Counted from the first letter of the stretch, positions 11,914 to 20,822 are shown. The stretch is DNA of 64,000 bases from Callipepla californica brunnescens (GCA_023055505.1 JALIRH010000100.1:558001-622000); one strand, 5' to 3'. Notes: generated by a model from the letters alone, not told the origin. Made by a program: numbers and translations.

Positions 11914-12150
11914 CCCCTTGGGATCCTTAAAGTGCCCCCTTCTGAGATAGTCTATACCAAGTATGCGTGGGGCCCCCTGTCCAATCACTATAAGATGCTT
12001 CTGCCAGTCTTTACCCGTGAGGCTTATTTCTGCCTCCAGCACAGACAATTCCTGAAAGCCGCCAGTCACTCCAGAGAGATGAATCAATTCTGCCCCTTTA
12101 TAACTTGAAGGCGTTAGAGTACATTGTGCACCAGTATCCACCAGTGCCTC
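11914..12150 (-). pseudogene. pro: retroviral aspartic protease (partial)
   Basis: The active-site triad reads LVDTGA, with the D-T-G codons at 12130-12138. About 65 residues downstream is RILGIDYL, resembling the second conserved protease block (G-R-D/N type), here GID. In-frame stop codons lie immediately upstream (TAG, 12151-12153) and at the end (TAG, 11911-11913). The frame is the same as gag and RT. The catalytic Asp is intact, so the family assignment is firm although the reading frame is broken. Confidence 0.75.
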
Positions 12151-12153
12151 CTA

Positions 12154-12345
12154 TTTCTGTGGGTTTGATGTGCCAGGCCACCGAATCCACACAGTCCAAT
12201 ACACTCTATTATCCCTCTCCCTCCTCTGGCTGAGGGCAGGGCCCCTCTATTCATTACCTGTAGTGACGGGAACAACTTCGCTGGTAGTTGGTCTGTGTTG
12301 TAATTCTCTCACCCGTACTCGCAGTGCAGGGGTGGGTTTTTGATG
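12154..12345 (-). pseudogene. gag-pro linker region with two in-frame stops
   Basis: The frame continues from the Gag stop (TGA, 12346-12348) to the protease through about 64 codons. It is interrupted only by TAG at 12247-12249 and TAG at 12151-12153. The translated stretches are basic and Gln/Arg rich. No CCHC zinc knuckle is visible. This may be decayed 3' gag, or a spacer crossed by stop read-through in the ancestor; the sequence does not decide. Confidence 0.5.
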
Positions 12346-13422
12346 TCATTCCTTCATATCTTCTCCATTTGCACGTAAGTAACTCCACAAAGCCGCACGC
12401 GACATGAAGTTAGTGAAGTTAGTGCTGTCATTTGCTCGAGCAGGATGGCGTTTGCTTCTGATAGCTGCAACCGATTCAACCCTATCAATCAGTTGGGATA
12501 ATTTTCCCAGTATATCTTCCATTTGTCCTTCTAACTTTGATATGGCTGAAATGGACGCGTATGGCGGCGGAAATTTTTGTTTGAAGTTTTGAAGTGTAAG
12601 AATTAGTTCAAAAACTGGGGGTTTTCTGTCTTGGTCCTCATATCTGTTGAACGTTGTCACTAGTGTACCGGCGTACCTTTCTGGTGCTGACTTTGAAAGC
12701 TTCTGACATATTTCGGGTGTACTCCTTACTTTCTCCGGATCATGGTCCCGATCGTCAGGATCAAAGGTGGGATCATACAGCATTTCCGCCACAGCTGTTT
12801 CTCTCAAATACTGGATGCCTTCCTCAATAGTTTTCCACCTTTTCACTTTAGGTGCCAGGTCACTCTTGTAGGGATATCTTTCCCTCACAGCTACTAGCAT
12901 TCGTTGCCAGAGGCTGGCGATTCCATCCATATACCTGCTGATTCCTCTGTCGACAGCCGGATCTCGGGCAATGTTTCCTAGTTGGCGAGCTTCGTTACTA
13001 TCAAGGGACACACTGTTGGCCCGGTTGTCCCAACACCGAAGCAACCAAGTGACAATACTCTCATCTGGACGTCGAATAAACTCCTTTCTTGAGCCTTGGA
13101 TCTCAGACATTTTCACGGGCCAACGAAACGTCGTAACTTTAACTTTCTCTTCACCTTCATCATCACTTTCTTCTCCATGTCTCTCACTTTTCTTTGTTGC
13201 CTTTCTCGATGGTGATGGGGTTGTGGCCACCCCCTCACCTATATCTTCCTCTTCTTTCGGCACCTCTTCTTTGCGTTCTAGGCGCGAGGACACACGTTTC
13301 CATTTCTTGCCTTCCACAGGGGCAACTGACTTTGATACTGGTGCTTCCTTTGGCTGGTCAGGTGTGACCGGGAGGTTTTCCTCTTTGGTTTGGGCCTCAG
13401 TTTGGACACTCTCTCTCTTCAT
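12346..13422 (-). CDS. gag: Gag-like ORF of the ERV-L-like provirus (358 aa)
   Basis: This is the longest intact retroviral frame in the window. An upstream TGA limits the frame, and the first ATG on the minus strand is at 13422-13420. The N-terminal ~100 residues are charged and low complexity (Glu/Lys/Pro/Ser). After that comes a helical, capsid-like region with FIRRPDESIVTWLLRCWDN and a later ERYPYKSDL segment. The C-terminal part is predicted helical. No CCHC zinc knuckle was found. Position between the leader ORF and protease, in frame with protease, supports Gag. The frame ends at TGA (12346-12348). Confidence 0.65.
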   Translation of the reverse strand: MKRESVQTEAQTKEENLPVTPDQPKEAPVSKSVAPVEGKKWKRVSSRLERKEEVPKEEEDIGEGVATTPSPSRKATKKSERHGEESDDEGEEKVKVTTFRWPVKMSEIQGSRKEFIRRPDESIVTWLLRCWDNRANSVSLDSNEARQLGNIARDPAVDRGISRYMDGIASLWQRMLVAVRERYPYKSDLAPKVKRWKTIEEGIQYLRETAVAEMLYDPTFDPDDRDHDPEKVRSTPEICQKLSKSAPERYAGTLVTTFNRYEDQDRKPPVFELILTLQNFKQKFPPPYASISAISKLEGQMEDILGKLSQLIDRVESVAAIRSKRHPARANDSTNFTNFMSRAALWSYLRANGEDMKE

Positions 13423-13586
13423 AATAGTATATAAACCTCGGTAAGCATAGGCCAAGCCCCAGATAAGTGTTCCACCTCAGATCTTTCTGAGCCGCAGCAC
13501 CCTTTACTCAGATACAGGCCTAGCTCCTCAGGATCCTGCAATTGTTCAGGAGAAAGATCCCATGACACCGGGTGTCCCCATCCTTC

Positions 13587-14003
13587 TCATTTCTTTCCTA
13601 AAACTCTCCACTCTCCCTGCCATTCAACATTCTCTGTTTCTGGGAGAAGCTTCCTGCACATGATGTAAAGTGCTACTACATGCAGGAGGACTAATATCCC
13701 AATTATTAACACCATCCCTAAGCTGTGATCTTGAAAATTCATAAAAAACTGAGAGGGGAACCTGGATACCCATTCAAACATCACATGGTTCGTTAACATG
13801 TTATCCTTTGTTCCATTAGCTGGGGTGCCCTGGGATCTGGCAGGTTCCTCTATCATTGCTTTTAATTTATCATACAGGGACCAGACCCAATGGAACAGAA
13901 TGGCAAACTTAACCAAATTCCAGTACGTTTTGAGCATTAAGAGGGAAAAAGCGGTGAAGTACAATCCCTGTAAGGGCAGTTTTAACAGAAACAGAAAAGA
14001 CAT
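13587..14003 (-). CDS. 138-aa two-helix membrane ORF between primer site and gag
   Basis: The ORF begins with a true ATG (14003-14001) about 209 bases after the primer-binding site and upstream of gag. Residues ~2-45 are strongly hydrophobic and aromatic (LFLLKLPLQGLYF and LVKFAILFHWVWSLY). A second clear membrane segment spans about residues 96-116 (LGMVLIIGILVLLHVVALYI), followed by a short basic/polar tail. A polar central region has one NGT sequon. It does not resemble Gag. It could be a leader/accessory protein or a displaced fragment of an envelope-like membrane anchor. Function is unknown. Confidence 0.45.
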   Translation of the reverse strand: MSFLFLLKLPLQGLYFTAFSLLMLKTYWNLVKFAILFHWVWSLYDKLKAMIEEPARSQGTPANGTKDNMLTNHVMFEWVSRFPSQFFMNFQDHSLGMVLIIGILVLLHVVALYIMCRKLLPETENVEWQGEWRVLGKK

Positions 14004-14211
14004 CTTTTTATTATTATTTTTTTTTTCTTGTACTAAAACAATCTGGCAGTACCCAAAAGAAGTTTACAGATATCCCAAAACAACTGACAGTACGCCCGGA
14101 CTTCAAGGTCGTGTTTTGCTGTACAGCACTTGCAGTACAGATAAGCTTGTTAACAACAGACAGAGATGTACTCTAAAAGTTTGTCTCTGCCTGGCTAAGG
14201 CAGCTGGTTGT

Positions 14212-14229
14212 GCCCCACGTTGGGCGCCA
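14212..14229 (-). other. primer-binding site, tRNA-Lys type
   Basis: The minus strand reads TGGCGCCCAACGTGGGGC. This is the classical 18-base complement of the 3' end of the tRNA-Lys(1,2) isoacceptor used by several retroviruses. It lies 4 bases inside the LTR end (14234), as expected for a 5' LTR-PBS junction, and fixes the element as running leftward. Confidence 0.9.
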
Positions 14230-14476
14230 AAAATGTCAGGGGTTTGTGAGCCGGTTCAGCCCGGCCCTGCGACAACCGAGGAAGGAGACCCACAGGCCCA
14301 CACCCCGGACAAGGGGAAGGGGGAAAGGGAAAAAGGGAGATAAGCCCCAAAACAAAACAGCGGCAACGATCTGAGGGGGAAAAGCTAATTTACTAAATAA
14401 GACATCAGGAAGTAAATAACACAGTATAATGCAATACAATTTGGAATTAAGCCCAATGAATCAAACAAAACGAGTA

Positions 14477-14478
<2 letters not shown>

Positions 14479-14508
<30 letters not shown>
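14479..14508. repeat. (AG)n microsatellite in the LTR
   Basis: About 15 uninterrupted AG dinucleotides (CT on the LTR sense strand) lie downstream of the TATA-like element. The length is likely polymorphic. Confidence 0.95.
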
Positions 14509-14511
<3 letters not shown>

Positions 14512-14619
14512 GTGCCTGATAAACCGAAGGCCTTGCGCTAACGCTGAAGGCGGACGGCAGCGAGCACCCACTCCTAAGTGATCCTAGAGGAAAGAGAGAA
14601 TGTCCCGTGACCGCAGAGA

Positions 14620-14630
14620 GTTTTTATCTG
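14620..14630 (-). promoter_or_regulatory. TATA-like element of the LTR
   Basis: The minus strand reads CAGATAAAAACT about 390 bases before the LTR 3' end. It is the only good TATA match in the LTR and suits a U3/R promoter position. Activity is not known. Confidence 0.45.
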
Positions 14631-14772
14631 TTCCCTCTGAGCGGAAAACACGTGAAAAAATACAAAGCATTGCCAAGTCCTCTGGGGAATGTAGTTTTCT
14701 CCCTGACTCTCAATGCACCACATGATGCCATGATGTGGAATACCAGTACCAAAAAATCATAAAACCATGACA

Positions 14773-15280
14773 CTTCCTTACGGTCTTTTTTGTAGATGGG
14801 AGTCATATCGGCAAGCCTCCAATCTTGTGGGACCTCTCCAGATGACCAGGAATGCTGATAGATGACAGAAAGCGGCTTGGCAATCACCTCTGCCAGCTCC
14901 CTCAGCACCCTTGGTTGGATCCCATCTGGTCCCATGGACTTGCGGCAGTTCAGATGGAGGAGCAGGTCTCTGACTGTCTCTGCTAGGATCACAGGGGGTG
15001 TATGATGCGCTTCGTCCCAGACTTCCAGGTCAGGGCAAAAAGTATCCTGAGTTAACTGATCTGTCTATTGAAGAGAGACGTGAAGAAGGCATTGAGAACC
15101 TCAGCCTTTTCCTTATCCTCTGTGGTTCCATTCCCTGCCGCATCAAGTAAAGGAGAGAAATTCTCCTTAGATCTTTTACTGTTAATATATTTGTAAAAGG
15201 ATTTTTTGCTCTGCTTTACTGCAGTAGCCAGTCTAAGTTGGAGCTGGGCTTTTGCATTTCTAATTTCCTGCCTGTATTGG
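14773..15280 (-). mobile_element. CR1 LINE fragment (RT region), interrupted by the provirus
   Basis: The minus-strand translation carries the CR1 signature blocks CRKSMGPDGIQPRVLRELA and WSSGEVPQDWRLADMTPIYKK, the N-terminal RT motifs of avian CR1 non-LTR retrotransposons. Upstream CR1-like sequence with small gaps continues to about 15280. The match stops exactly at the LTR boundary at 14772/14773, so the provirus inserted into an existing CR1. The continuation expected beyond the far provirus end is absent, having been replaced by minisatellite. Confidence 0.88.
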
Positions 15281-15466
15281 AGGGGAGCAGAGGCTTGCTT
15301 TAAATGTGGAGTAAGGAAGGAAAGGATGGAGAAGGATCTTGTGAACTGAGGTGGGAAGTGGGTATTTAGTCATTGGAAAGCCATTTTGAACTTTTACTAC
15401 CTGAACGCTGTACATTTTGGGTTAGTCTTCCTTAACTTTCTGTTGGACTTCTTGTTTTTCAATCAG

Positions 15467-15565
15467 GTGCATCCGTTCTGTGGAGCAGTAGGATACGTGG
15501 TTGGGGCGCAGACAGACCGGACTGTACAGGAGCATCTGATAGAAAAACACATGCAGGCAACAAAA
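15467..15565 (+). CDS. XPO1-like: XPO1-like exon A (33 codons)
   Basis: The exon follows a pyrimidine-rich tract ending TTTTTCAATCAG and ends at AAA before GTCAGA. It encodes GAQTDRTVQEHLIEKHM and then QATK, matching the XPO1 block GAQTDQTVQEHLIEKYM. About 12 residues that normally separate that block from QATK are missing in frame. The donor GTCAGA is weaker than GTAAGT. Phase 0 at both ends matches exon B. Confidence 0.8.
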
Positions 15566-15881
15566 GTCAGACGGTACATTTTGTGTATTCAACTAAAGTA
15601 AAAGTGCTGAATGTTTGTTGTTATTCCATTTTTTTTCATCTGTGGAATGAAGTGAACTTGGCTGTGCTGAACTTTTATAAAGCAATGGTTGATCTGGCAG
15701 TAGAAGTGTTGAAGGAGACCTAAACAACTGAGACTGGTTTAAATCCAGTTGAAGAACTTGACAGAACATGCTTTAACACAGCGTGTAAGATAACCCTAAA
15801 CGTGAAAGTGACCGTTTTTGTATTAGAAGATAAATGGCGTTTTCATTGACTGAATGGAGTTAGCTCAGTTCTTTTCCACAG

Positions 15882-16065
15882 AATGTTGATGTTCTGAAGG
15901 ATCCTGAAGCCGTTACGCAGCTTGGTAGCATTCTGAAAAGCAGCGTAAGGGCATGGAAAGCAGCTGGCCGCCCCTTTGTGATTCAGCTGGGAAGAATTGA
16001 TTTAGATATGCTGAATATGTCCAAGTGCCCAAGTGAAAACATGTCTGCAGCTCTTGAGGCTGACG
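15882..16065 (+). CDS. XPO1-like: XPO1-like exon B (61 codons + 1 base)
   Basis: The acceptor is CTTTTCCACAG and the donor is G|GTAAGA. The exon encodes NVDVLKDPEAVTQLGSILK and PFVIQLGRIDLDMLN, diagnostic XPO1 HEAT-repeat segments. Substitutions at usually invariant positions include Cys to Trp and Tyr to Asp. It ends in phase 1, which agrees with exon C. Confidence 0.85.
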
Positions 16066-17463
16066 GTAAGAAATTGCACGTCCTTCCTAACAGCGGGATG
16101 GGCAGTGCACGTGATCAGGTTGTGAATTTGCTGGGCTTATCTCATTGCGTGTCTGTTGGTGGTGGTGGTTTTTGTTGCTTCTTTGTGTGTGCGTTTGGGC
16201 AAGAGAATGCCTGAAAATGTGCTTGCTTAGGTTCTTGTTTTTGTTAGCCAGATGTTTTGTTCAAAGAAACTCTGATTGCGGAAGGAGGAAAGCTCTTCAA
16301 GTGTGAGTTTAGGAAGGGTACCGGAGACTGCTGACTAATAGCAGTCTTGTGGAGACACAGTTGTAAGTTCTGACTTCATCGTTTTAGATAAGAAAAGACC
16401 CTAGGACGTTGGCAGAGTTTTGGTTTGGTGATATTCTACTACTGAAACAGCTTTCTTACAGAAGTGTAACTTCAGTGAAGGCGCCTCAGATTTGTCACAA
16501 ACTAGACTGGTAATCACTGAGGAGGAATTAGGAGCTACTCGAGTTACCTAACCACTGTTACCTGGAAAAAATTGGGTCTGTGATATCCAAGTAGAATGTG
16601 CTGCTGGAGCATCCCTTGAGGAATGAAGTGACTCGGTTATTGGAGCTGTGTTCTGACAGACTTTCTTACCCATGCAATGAATACACCTTGACGTAGCTTC
16701 TCAGAACTTAATGCATTCTTTTGATTCTGCAGCTCTAATTGCCAGAAGGTGCTTAAAACAAAAAGAAAACACAACGAGAGAAATAGGAAGCAGTTGCTAG
16801 GACTTGTAGTGGTGAGATTTTACTCGAGCAACAGCTATTGAGATGGCACTCGGCTCAGAGTGTGTTCTCACAGTTGTTATCTCTGATGGCAGCAGGAGCA
16901 GTTCTGCCTTTGTTTCCCTGGCTGCAGTCTGGTGAGGTTTTCCTTGGATGTACTGTTATGAGTGTGTGTCTGTGCACTCAGTTAGGGCAAGTTCTACTGA
17001 CGAGACTTGCATGGACTTGGACGTGAGAAAATGAAGTAAGAATTAGGCTCCTTGTAGTAAAGACAAGTTGGAACAATTCTGTTTGTGACCAAATCAGGAG
17101 CGTGCTTTAGAACACTGTATAGGTTGGTTCTTCTCATCACGCAGTGAGAGCCAGAGGTAAGCATGATCCTGAGAGCTGAAGGAACATTCCCTTCCTTGAA
17201 AAAGAAGCTGCAGCATTGTTTCTGAGTTGTACTGGCAGAGTGTGCTGTCAGCAGTAGCACTGGAATACTAAATTGCAACTTGGATCCATGGAGCTGAAGT
17301 AATGGGAAAATGGTTTTAATCTGCATAATATGAACGAGAGATCTTCCTTCTTTGTCATTTGGGTATAAAAATGAAACATTCTCAATCTTCTGGAAGGAGT
17401 TGAGGGGAATCTGTTTGTTGACGCATCTTAACCCAGATTCAGTGCAGCTTTGCTACCTTTCAG
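16066..17463. other. intron of the XPO1-like fragment
   Basis: The ~1.4 kb between exons B and C is AT-moderate single-copy-looking DNA. It has a pyrimidine-rich TTTGCTACCTTTCAG acceptor at its end. Short open frames here have no recognisable domain. No transposon, RNA gene or repeat was recognised. Confidence 0.7.
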
Positions 17464-17570
17464 GCGAAGTGGAAACCAAGCAGCCCTTGGTTAGAAGGAT
17501 GAGGACTGTAAAAAGGGAAAGTTTAGAACTGATTTCTGGCTGGGTGAGCAGGTCCAACGATCCTCAGATG
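17464..17570 (+). CDS. XPO1-like: XPO1-like exon C (107 bp)
   Basis: This exon has the strongest conservation. It encodes MRTVKRESLELISGWVSRSN and then DPQM. The acceptor is CTTTCAG and the donor is a consensus GTAAGT. It starts by completing the Gly codon split from exon B and ends at a codon boundary. Confidence 0.88.
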
Positions 17571-17948
17571 GTAAGTAAATATGGCATCCAAAGAGTTGAT
17601 AGGACACATTCAGGAGGAACTCTGCTCTTTTGCTGCAGTGCAGTTAACACTGTTCTGTTCACAAGAACTGGCTTCAGAACTGCAATATCTGCAGGAAGGA
17701 TGATAAGCTGTGACCATACAGGGGTAGGCCTGAGCTGTGTTTTGAGTGCTTCAGGTAGTGTCAGCTGAGAGCAGTCCTAAGGGGAAGCAGGAAGGTGTAG
17801 GAGAGCCCTCAGGCAAGCACTGCTGGATGAACACAGTGTGTGGGAAGCATGTGGGCGTGTAAGTTCATTTTTAGCTTCTTTCCCAACTGCTGTGTGAGGC
17901 TTTGTTGGGTAACTGCACTGCTCTAAGCATGTCTTGCTCTTGATGTAG

Positions 17949-18143
17949 GTTGCTGAAAACTTTGTTCCTCCCTTGTTGGGTGCCGCTCTCATTGACTACC
18001 AGAGAAATGTTCCAGCTGCTAGAGAGCCTGCAGTACTGGGTGCTGTGGCTGTGGCTGTAAAGAAGCTGGGTGGGCACATCGCTGCTGAAATACCTCAGAT
18101 CTTTGATGCTGTTTTTGAGTGCACGTTAAATATGATCAAGAAG
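17949..18143 (+). CDS. XPO1-like: XPO1-like exon D (65 codons)
   Basis: The acceptor is TTGATGTAG and the donor is AAG|GTATTC. The exon encodes VAENFVPPLL, LIDYQRNVPAAREP and AEIPQIFDAVFECTLNMI, all highly diagnostic of XPO1. Between these blocks an Ala/Val-rich stretch differs from the usual sequence. The next XPO1 exon was not found in 18144-18885. Confidence 0.88.
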
Positions 18144-18885
18144 GTATTCCTATGTAAATTTTGGATAACGGAAAAAAAAAGAAAAGGGATTTTATATTCA
18201 GGATATTGCAAGAAAGGGGGCAGGGCGTGTTATGCTATGTAGTTTACATAGCATTATTCTGTTGGGTGGAAATGAAGGTGAGGTTGATGAGCTGTGGCTG
18301 TCTGGGTGAATGTCTTGATCTCACTGACTTAATTTCTTGATCCAGTTCTGGAATTAAATTCGGAGTTGTTTTTCTGTTCCAGGACCTTGGGATGTCGTGG
18401 TCCTGGAAGCTGAAGTCTACTTGAAGTATATTCATACGTCCTTTGAGTAGAAGTATTGATTAGTTCTTGAAGTATTTCTTTCCTGATTTCCGTAGCTGCT
18501 AGAGTTTCTGTGTTACGGTTTACAACAGGTACTTGCACAATAGATGGGTGCCGTTTTGCAGCAGTGTGAATCAGAAAGTGTATCCCTGTAGTGGCCGGGT
18601 GCTTAACCGCTGAGGCCGTCTGTCCTGTGCCTGTGGAGCAAGTGGTAATTAATGTTGTGCACTGACCAAATGTGGTTCACCCTGCTGACACTGTGTAAGT
18701 CCAGCAAATGGTCTTCTCAATCTATGGTGGTGAAAGTATGGGGAAAAATGTTGCTGGGAATCTGGGAACTGCATGCTTTGTTTTGTTTTTAGATTTCCTT
18801 AAAGCTGAGATCTCCATGGTAAGCCAGATTTTCTCTCCCAGATTTTCACAGTGAAAAGGCTGTATGGATTCAGGCCTTTTCTGCG
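18144..18885. other. residual intron-like DNA before the telomeric repeats
   Basis: About 740 bases of unique-looking DNA follow the exon D donor. No further XPO1 exon, transposon or RNA gene was recognised. The stretch ends at the first TTAGGG-like repeats. Confidence 0.6.
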
Positions 18886-20260
18886 ACTGGTTAGGGTTAG
18901 GGTTTAGGCTAGGGTTAGGGTCAGCTTCAGGGTCAGGGTTAGGGCAAGGGTTAGGTTTTGGTGTAGATTTCGGTTTAGGGTAAGGGTTAGGGATAATTTG
19001 AGTGTTAGCGTCAGGGACAGAAGTAGGTGAAGTGTTCATGTTAGGAGTAGCATTAGGGTTAAGTTTAGGGTTAGGCTTAGGATTGGATTTGTATGTAGGG
19101 TTAGGGGTAGGGTTAGTTTGAGTGTCAGGGTGAGGTAAGGGGTAGGCCTCGGGTTTGGCTTTGTGTTAAGTAAAGGTTTAGGAATAGTTGTAGGGTTAGT
19201 GTTTGGATTAGGATTTGGTTTAATATTAGGAACATGTTTTGGGATAGATTTAGGTGAGGGTTGTGGTGATCTGATGCTTTTGGTTAGGTTTAGGGTTGGG
19301 CTTCCACTTGGGTTTTGTGGTAGGGTCTGAGTTTGGGTTAGGGTTAGGGTAGAGTTAGAATTAGGATTTGGGAAATGCTTCGAGTTCTGTTTAGGGTAAG
19401 GATTAGTGTTAGATTTAGGGTTTGAGTTAGGGTTAGGATTATGGTTAGGACTAGGGTTCTGTTAGGTTTTGGGTTAGGGTTATGGGTAAGTTTGTTTTAG
19501 TACTAGGGTAAGGTTATGTTTAGGGTTAGGGTTACGATTAGGGAAAGATTGAGTGATACAGTGTTAGGGTAAGTTTAGGTTATGGAATAGGGTTAGGTGT
19601 AAGATTGGGTTTAGTAATAGGGTTAGGTTTAGATTCTGGGTTAGGGTTAGAGATAGGGAAAGGGTTTGGGATTGTTTTAGGTTTTGGATTAGGTTTAGGA
19701 TTAGGGTTAGGGAAAAAGTTTTTCTCAGTTTTATGATTGTGTTTAGAGCTAGGATTAGGTTGAGTGTTCATGTTAGCATTAGGGGAAGTTTTAGGTTTAG
19801 GTTTAGGTTTAGGATGCGATCTGTGTTTAGGGTTAGGGGCAGGGTCAGTTTGAGTGTAAGGGTCAGATTAGGGTTAGGCCTCTGGTTAGGGTTAAGGTTA
19901 GGAATAGGATTAGGTTTCAGGTTAGTGTTAGGGTTAGGCCTGGGATTGCTGTTAGGGTTAGGTTAAGGTAAGTCTTGTGGTTAGGGTTAGGTGTAGGAAA
20001 AGGGTTTTGGGGATAGGGATAGTGTATAGGTAAGGGTTAGAATTCGATTTAGGATTAGGCTTAGGGATAGGGTTTGTTTGAGTTCTAAGGTTAGATACAG
20101 CATTAGAACTAGGTTGAGTGTCAGTGTTAGGATTAGGGTTTGGGTTACTGTTGAGGATAGGAATAGGGATAGGTTTAGGGTTATGCTTAGGGTTCAGGCT
20201 AGGTACAGGGTTCGGGTTAGGTTTAAGGTGAGTGTTAGGCTTAGGGTAAGGATTGTGGTA
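18886..20260 (+). repeat. degenerate TTAGGG array (left part)
   Basis: GTTAGGG, GTTTAGG and GATTAGGG variants dominate the plus strand with the G-rich sequence. The array is highly degenerate, with few perfect tandem copies. It contains the marker TGGTGATCTGATGC at 19263-19277, which recurs in the other telomere-like arrays of this window. The class I provirus near 20278 interrupts the array, which resumes at 25946. Open frames (RVRVRVR and PNPNPNP types) are repeat artefacts. Confidence 0.92.
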
Positions 20261-20277
20261 AAAATGAGTTCTCTACT

Positions 20278-20801
20278 TGTTAATCAAACCGACTCGAGAC
20301 AGATGTGTCCGTGTTTTTCAGCGTGTTTTTTTTTCTGAGAACTATGTAGTTTGTAGAAGTCTCAAAAGAGATATATCGATGTTTTGTCTAAAAACTGTAG
20401 TTTGTGCAAGTTGGAGCCACAGCGCTTAGTTCTAACACCTGGACAATGAACAACAGATAGCAGTGACCTTTGGAGAAACTGCAAAAGAAAAAGAAGTGAA
20501 AATCTTCTCTTGAGCGCGCGTGATCGGAGCTGAGGAAAACTATGGCCTTCATCATCTCGATCGCCAGGAGGCAGAGAACGACCCCCAGATAACAGCCAGC
20601 GCAGCCCAGGAAGAGAAAGATAAGACATGAATGCAGAGATAAGGGACAATGAAAAGAGGGGTTGGGGGGCCCTGTTGAGCACCTCTGGTGCAGAGGAGAC
20701 TCCCAGCCGCCCAGCGCTGTTCCGCTCATTTCTTGCTTGCTCAATAAATTCCTTACTGTTGGCAACAGTTGGTGCGTATCGTTCTCTTCACACCTCTAAC
20801 A
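20278..20801 (+). mobile_element. 5' LTR of the class I provirus (~524 bp)
   Basis: The 3' boundary is firm: it ends CTCTAACA three bases before the primer-binding site. The 5' boundary is inferred from TGTTAATC at 20278, which gives a TGTTA...TAACA terminal inverted repeat, and lies only ~18 bases after the last TTAGGG-like units. A polyadenylation signal sits ~55 bases before the end. No convincing TATA box was seen. Confidence 0.65.
20743..20748 (+). promoter_or_regulatory. LTR polyadenylation signal AATAAA
   Basis: A perfect AATAAA lies 53 bases upstream of the LTR 3' end, the normal place for retroviral R-region polyadenylation. Confidence 0.7.
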
Positions 20802-20804
20802 ATT

Positions 20805-20822
20805 TGGTGCCGTGACTCGGAT
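20805..20822 (+). other. primer-binding site, tRNA-His type
   Basis: TGGTGCCGTGACTCGGAT is complementary to the 3' end of tRNA-His, the primer of HERV-H-like class I elements. It starts 3 bases after the LTR end. Confidence 0.88.

Larger units (their letters stand above)
10357..14772 (-). mobile_element. 5' half of a class III (ERV-L-like) endogenous retrovirus
   Basis: Reading leftward on the minus strand, the order is LTR (14772-14234), tRNA-Lys primer-binding site (14229-14212), a two-helix membrane ORF, gag, protease, reverse transcriptase and the tether/connection region. The element stops at the start of RNase H, where the 11-bp minisatellite begins. RT has a YIDD active site, and the surrounding RT/connection pattern resembles class III (ERV-L-like) elements by eye. 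Gag, protease and RT share one frame separated by stop codons, and there is one frameshift near 11000. Integrase, any env and the 3' LTR are absent. The element sits inside a CR1 LINE and is not autonomous. Confidence 0.85.
14234..14772 (-). mobile_element. 5' LTR of the ERV-L-like provirus (~539 bp)
   Basis: The boundaries are set by short terminal inverted repeats. On the plus strand the LTR begins TGTCAGGGG next to the primer site and ends CCATGACA at 14772, beyond which recognisable CR1 sequence starts. On the minus strand it therefore runs TGTCATGG...CCCCTGACA. It contains a TATA-like AGATAAAAAC at about 14620-14630 and a CT/AG dinucleotide run. No clear AATAAA was found downstream of the TATA box. 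The partner LTR is missing. Confidence 0.8.
15467..18143 (+). pseudogene. XPO1-like: XPO1 (exportin-1/CRM1)-like gene fragment, four exons
   Basis: Four consecutive exons with AG acceptors, GT donors and matching phases encode about 190 residues. These are clearly homologous to a central-to-C-terminal HEAT-repeat part of XPO1, the nuclear export receptor that binds leucine-rich export signals and RanGTP. No stop or frameshift occurs in any exon, and introns are retained, so this is not a processed copy. By eye about 80% of residues match the vertebrate XPO1 I remember, which is low for such a conserved protein. There is an in-frame loss of about 12 residues at the end of exon A. Upstream exons are replaced by CR1/ERV; the next downstream exon was not found before telomeric repeats begin at 18886. 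It is a truncated, diverged paralogue; expression is unknown. Confidence 0.85.

Noticed and set aside
10654..13444. Plus-strand ORFs across the ERV-L-like provirus
   Set aside because: They are shadows of the minus-strand gag/pol frames.
17352..17768. 138-codon ORF over the XPO1-like exon C
   Set aside because: It contains the exon but runs through both splice sites into intron sequence; the spliced exon model explains the conservation better.
18144..18885. A fifth XPO1-like exon
   Set aside because: No frame shows the expected continuation after exon D; a sensitive translated search would be needed to exclude a badly decayed exon.
18722..20338. PNPNPNP and RVRVRFR open frames in telomere-like DNA
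   Set aside because: Translation of degenerate TTAGGG/CCCTAA gives these periodic peptides. The same applies at 26848-27301 and 49427-63606.
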